Assembly (NCBI RefSeq): GCF_036456085.1
Contig: NZ_CP138632.1
Coordinates: 186,001-250,000, forward strand
DNA length: 64,000 nucleotides
Direction of reading: 5' to 3'
Origin: Veillonella parvula
Lineage (GTDB): Bacteria > Bacillota > Negativicutes > Veillonellales > Veillonellaceae
Shown here: piece by piece, positions 62,060-64,000 of the stretch
Numbering within the stretch: position 1 is the first letter of the stretch
Layout: each line of letters opens with the position of its first letter
Position numbers and translations under genes: made by a program
The notes under the pieces: generated by a model
The model's input: only the letters and a program-made list of their open reading frames with translations
The model's database searches: none
Told to the model about the DNA's origin: nothing

Positions 62060-63960
62060 TGAAACGCGTAGTAGTAGATCCGATTTCCCGTATTGAAGGT
62101 CATTTACGGGTTGAAATAAAAGTTGATGAAGCGAGTGGTAAAGTAGAGGATGCATTGTCTTCTGGTACTGCTTGGCGCGGTATCGAACTTGTTGCTAAAG
62201 ACCGCGATCCTCGTGACCTTTGGGCGTTCGTACAACGTATTTGTGGTGTATGTACTACAACACATGCCTTGGCTTCGTTAAGAGCTGTTGAAGATGCGCT
62301 TGGTATTACAATTCCTAAAAATGCAAACTATATACGTAATATTATGCATAGTAGTCTAGATGTGCATGATCATATTGTGCATTTCTATCATTTACATGCC
62401 CTTGACTGGGTTAGCCCAGTAGCAGCTCTTAGTGCCGACCCTGCTAAAACCGCACAATTACAAAATGATGTATTGGCTACATATAATGTAAGCGGTTTAG
62501 CACCTGCTGAAACAGCATCCAAAGACTCTGCTTATCCTAAAGAGTTTCCTAAGGCTACTACAGCATACTTTACGGCTGTACAGCAAAAGGTTAAGAAAAT
62601 AGTTGAATCTGGTCAGTTGGGTATTTTCTCCGCCCAATGGTGGGATCATCCTGATTATAATTTGTTGCCACCAGAGGTTCATTTAATGGCCGTATCCCAT
62701 TACTTGAATATTCTTGACCGTCAACGGGATATTGTAATTCCTCACGTTGTATTTGGTGGTAAAAACCCTCATCCTCATTACATTGTAGGTGGCATGCCAT
62801 GTTCTATCTCGATGAATGATATGAATGCACCTATCAATACACAACGCCTAGGAGCTGTTGAACAATCTATTGCATTAGCTAAAGACTTAGTAGATAATTT
62901 TTATTTACCAGATTTACTAGCTATTGGCAAAATCTATGTAGAAAAAGGTATGATCGATGGTGGTGGACTTGCGAAGAAACGCGTTATGTCTTATGGTGAT
63001 TATCCAGATGATACTTACACAGGCACTTCTAATGGTGACTATCATAAGAAATGTATTGTTCGTTCCAATGGCGTTGTTGAAAACTTTGCGTTAGGTGTAG
63101 ATAAAGCAACTTTCATCCCATTAGAAGGTAAGGATTTTATGGATCCTCAATACCTTAGTGAAGAGGTTGATCATTCCTGGTTTACATACCCAGATGGAAC
63201 AAAAACACTTCATCCTATTGAAGGTGTTACTGATCCTAAATTTACGGGTCCTAAATCTGGTACAAAAGAAAAATGGGAATTCCTTGATGAAGATAAAAAA
63301 TACTCTTGGATTAAATCTCCAACTTTCAAAGGGAAAACCGCAGAGGTTGGTCCATTAGCAAAATATATTGTTGTGTATACAAAGGTAAAACAAGGCATAA
63401 TCAAAGACCCAACTTGGGCTGAATCTATGATTGTTCGTCAAATTGATACAGTATCACAAGTATTGGGTGTACCAGCTCATGTATGGATGACTACTATGGT
63501 AGGACGTACAGCATGTCGTGGTCTTGATGCACAAGTAGCGGCAAATATTAGCCAATACTTCTTTAACAAACTTGTATCTAATATCAAAAATGGTGATACT
63601 ACAGTAGCGGATATGACTAAGTTTGAGCCAAACACATGGGATAAAGATGCTAAAGGTGTTGGCCTAGTAGATGCGCCTCGTGGTGGTTTGGGGCACTGGA
63701 TACACATTAAAGATGGACGCTCTGCAAACTATCAATGTATCGTACCATCTACATGGAATGCGTGCCCTAAAACTGCAGCTAATGAACATGGTGCCTATGA
63801 AGATTCCATGATTGATACACATGTAAAAATTGCAGATAAACCACTTGAAATTTTGAAGGTAATTCACTCCTTTGATCCATGCCTCGCATGTGCAACCCAT
63901 TTATACAATAAAAAAGGCGAAAAAATTGTTTCCGTCAATACAGATGCATTGTGTAAATAA
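62059..63960 (+). CDS. [NiFe] hydrogenase large subunit
   Basis: Holds the NiFe active site. N-terminal ligand motif RICGVC (residues 60-65) with His70, and C-terminal DPCLACATH (606-614). A protease should cleave after His614, removing the last 19 residues on maturation. It has no signal and is carried out with the small subunit, whose gene it overlaps by one base (TAATG). 633 residues, somewhat longer than E. coli HyaB/HybC, with an insertion around residues 330-450 (KDFMDPQYLSEEVDHSWF region). Confidence 0.96.
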   Translation: MKRVVVDPISRIEGHLRVEIKVDEASGKVEDALSSGTAWRGIELVAKDRDPRDLWAFVQRICGVCTTTHALASLRAVEDALGITIPKNANYIRNIMHSSLDVHDHIVHFYHLHALDWVSPVAALSADPAKTAQLQNDVLATYNVSGLAPAETASKDSAYPKEFPKATTAYFTAVQQKVKKIVESGQLGIFSAQWWDHPDYNLLPPEVHLMAVSHYLNILDRQRDIVIPHVVFGGKNPHPHYIVGGMPCSISMNDMNAPINTQRLGAVEQSIALAKDLVDNFYLPDLLAIGKIYVEKGMIDGGGLAKKRVMSYGDYPDDTYTGTSNGDYHKKCIVRSNGVVENFALGVDKATFIPLEGKDFMDPQYLSEEVDHSWFTYPDGTKTLHPIEGVTDPKFTGPKSGTKEKWEFLDEDKKYSWIKSPTFKGKTAEVGPLAKYIVVYTKVKQGIIKDPTWAESMIVRQIDTVSQVLGVPAHVWMTTMVGRTACRGLDAQVAANISQYFFNKLVSNIKNGDTTVADMTKFEPNTWDKDAKGVGLVDAPRGGLGHWIHIKDGRSANYQCIVPSTWNACPKTAANEHGAYEDSMIDTHVKIADKPLEILKVIHSFDPCLACATHLYNKKGEKIVSVNTDALCK

Positions 63961-63974
63961 AGGGTGGTGGGCTT

Positions 63975-64000
63975 ATGTTAATACATACTGACAAAAAGGC
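63975..64000 (+). CDS. Start of the next hydrogenase-operon gene, truncated by the window
   Basis: Only MLIHTDKK is visible, after GGGTGGTGGG. In uptake hydrogenase operons this place is usually taken by the cytochrome b subunit or a maturation gene; eight residues cannot decide. Confidence 0.5.

Overview
The window is a bacterial chromosome segment carrying one complete-looking but apparently damaged prophage. The host genes (aspS, 6S RNA, rarA, ftsK, rodZ-like, rimO, cinA, recA, recX, rny, dnaG, rpoD, trmK, nif3, rnpB, a Tat-exported [NiFe] hydrogenase) are typical of low-GC Firmicutes. A membrane-bound uptake-type hydrogenase and AT-rich, GAA/TTA-biased codon use suggest the Negativicutes, most likely Veillonella. 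That assignment rests on gene content and is not proven here.

Left host arm (1-21108): the 3' part of aspS, then 6S RNA, then rightward housekeeping genes for DNA repair and segregation (rarA, ftsK, recA-recX), translation and tRNA/ribosome modification (rimO), mRNA decay (rny) and replication/transcription (dnaG-rpoD). queD-queE-folE, early steps of queuosine and folate synthesis, follow, and then a tRNA with a CAT anticodon.

Prophage (about 21109-57782, 36.7 kb): a leftward lysogeny block has a large serine integrase, a secreted protein and a repressor. A divergent operator region leads to rightward early genes: Cro-like protein, antirepressor, YqaJ exonuclease plus RecT annealase, a replication initiator with iteron-like repeats, a DnaC-like loader, RusA resolvase and many small unknown genes. 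A putative regulator sits before a late promoter and leader terminator. Late genes follow: terminase, portal, MuF, scaffold, capsid, tail completion, tail tube, a frameshifted tail chaperone pair, tape measure, a tail tip like that of gene transfer agents, and a collagen-like fibre. Lysis genes are a holin, an M15 endolysin and an overlapping spanin-like pair that would suit a two-membrane host. The right end has a three-gene cassette with two near-identical promoter/operator palindromes and a ribbon-helix-helix protein.

Two prophage genes look broken: the terminase large subunit has an in-frame TAA next to its Walker A motif, and a methyltransferase-like gene is frameshifted in a G6 run. The lysogen may therefore be unable to package DNA. 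Integration placed the integrase stop codon inside the tRNA anticodon loop and cut the tRNA off from its terminator, which now lies beyond attR.

Right host arm (57783-64000): trmK and nif3 (normally next to rpoD), RNase P RNA, a thioredoxin, and the small and large subunits of the hydrogenase. The window ends in the first codons of the next hydrogenase gene.
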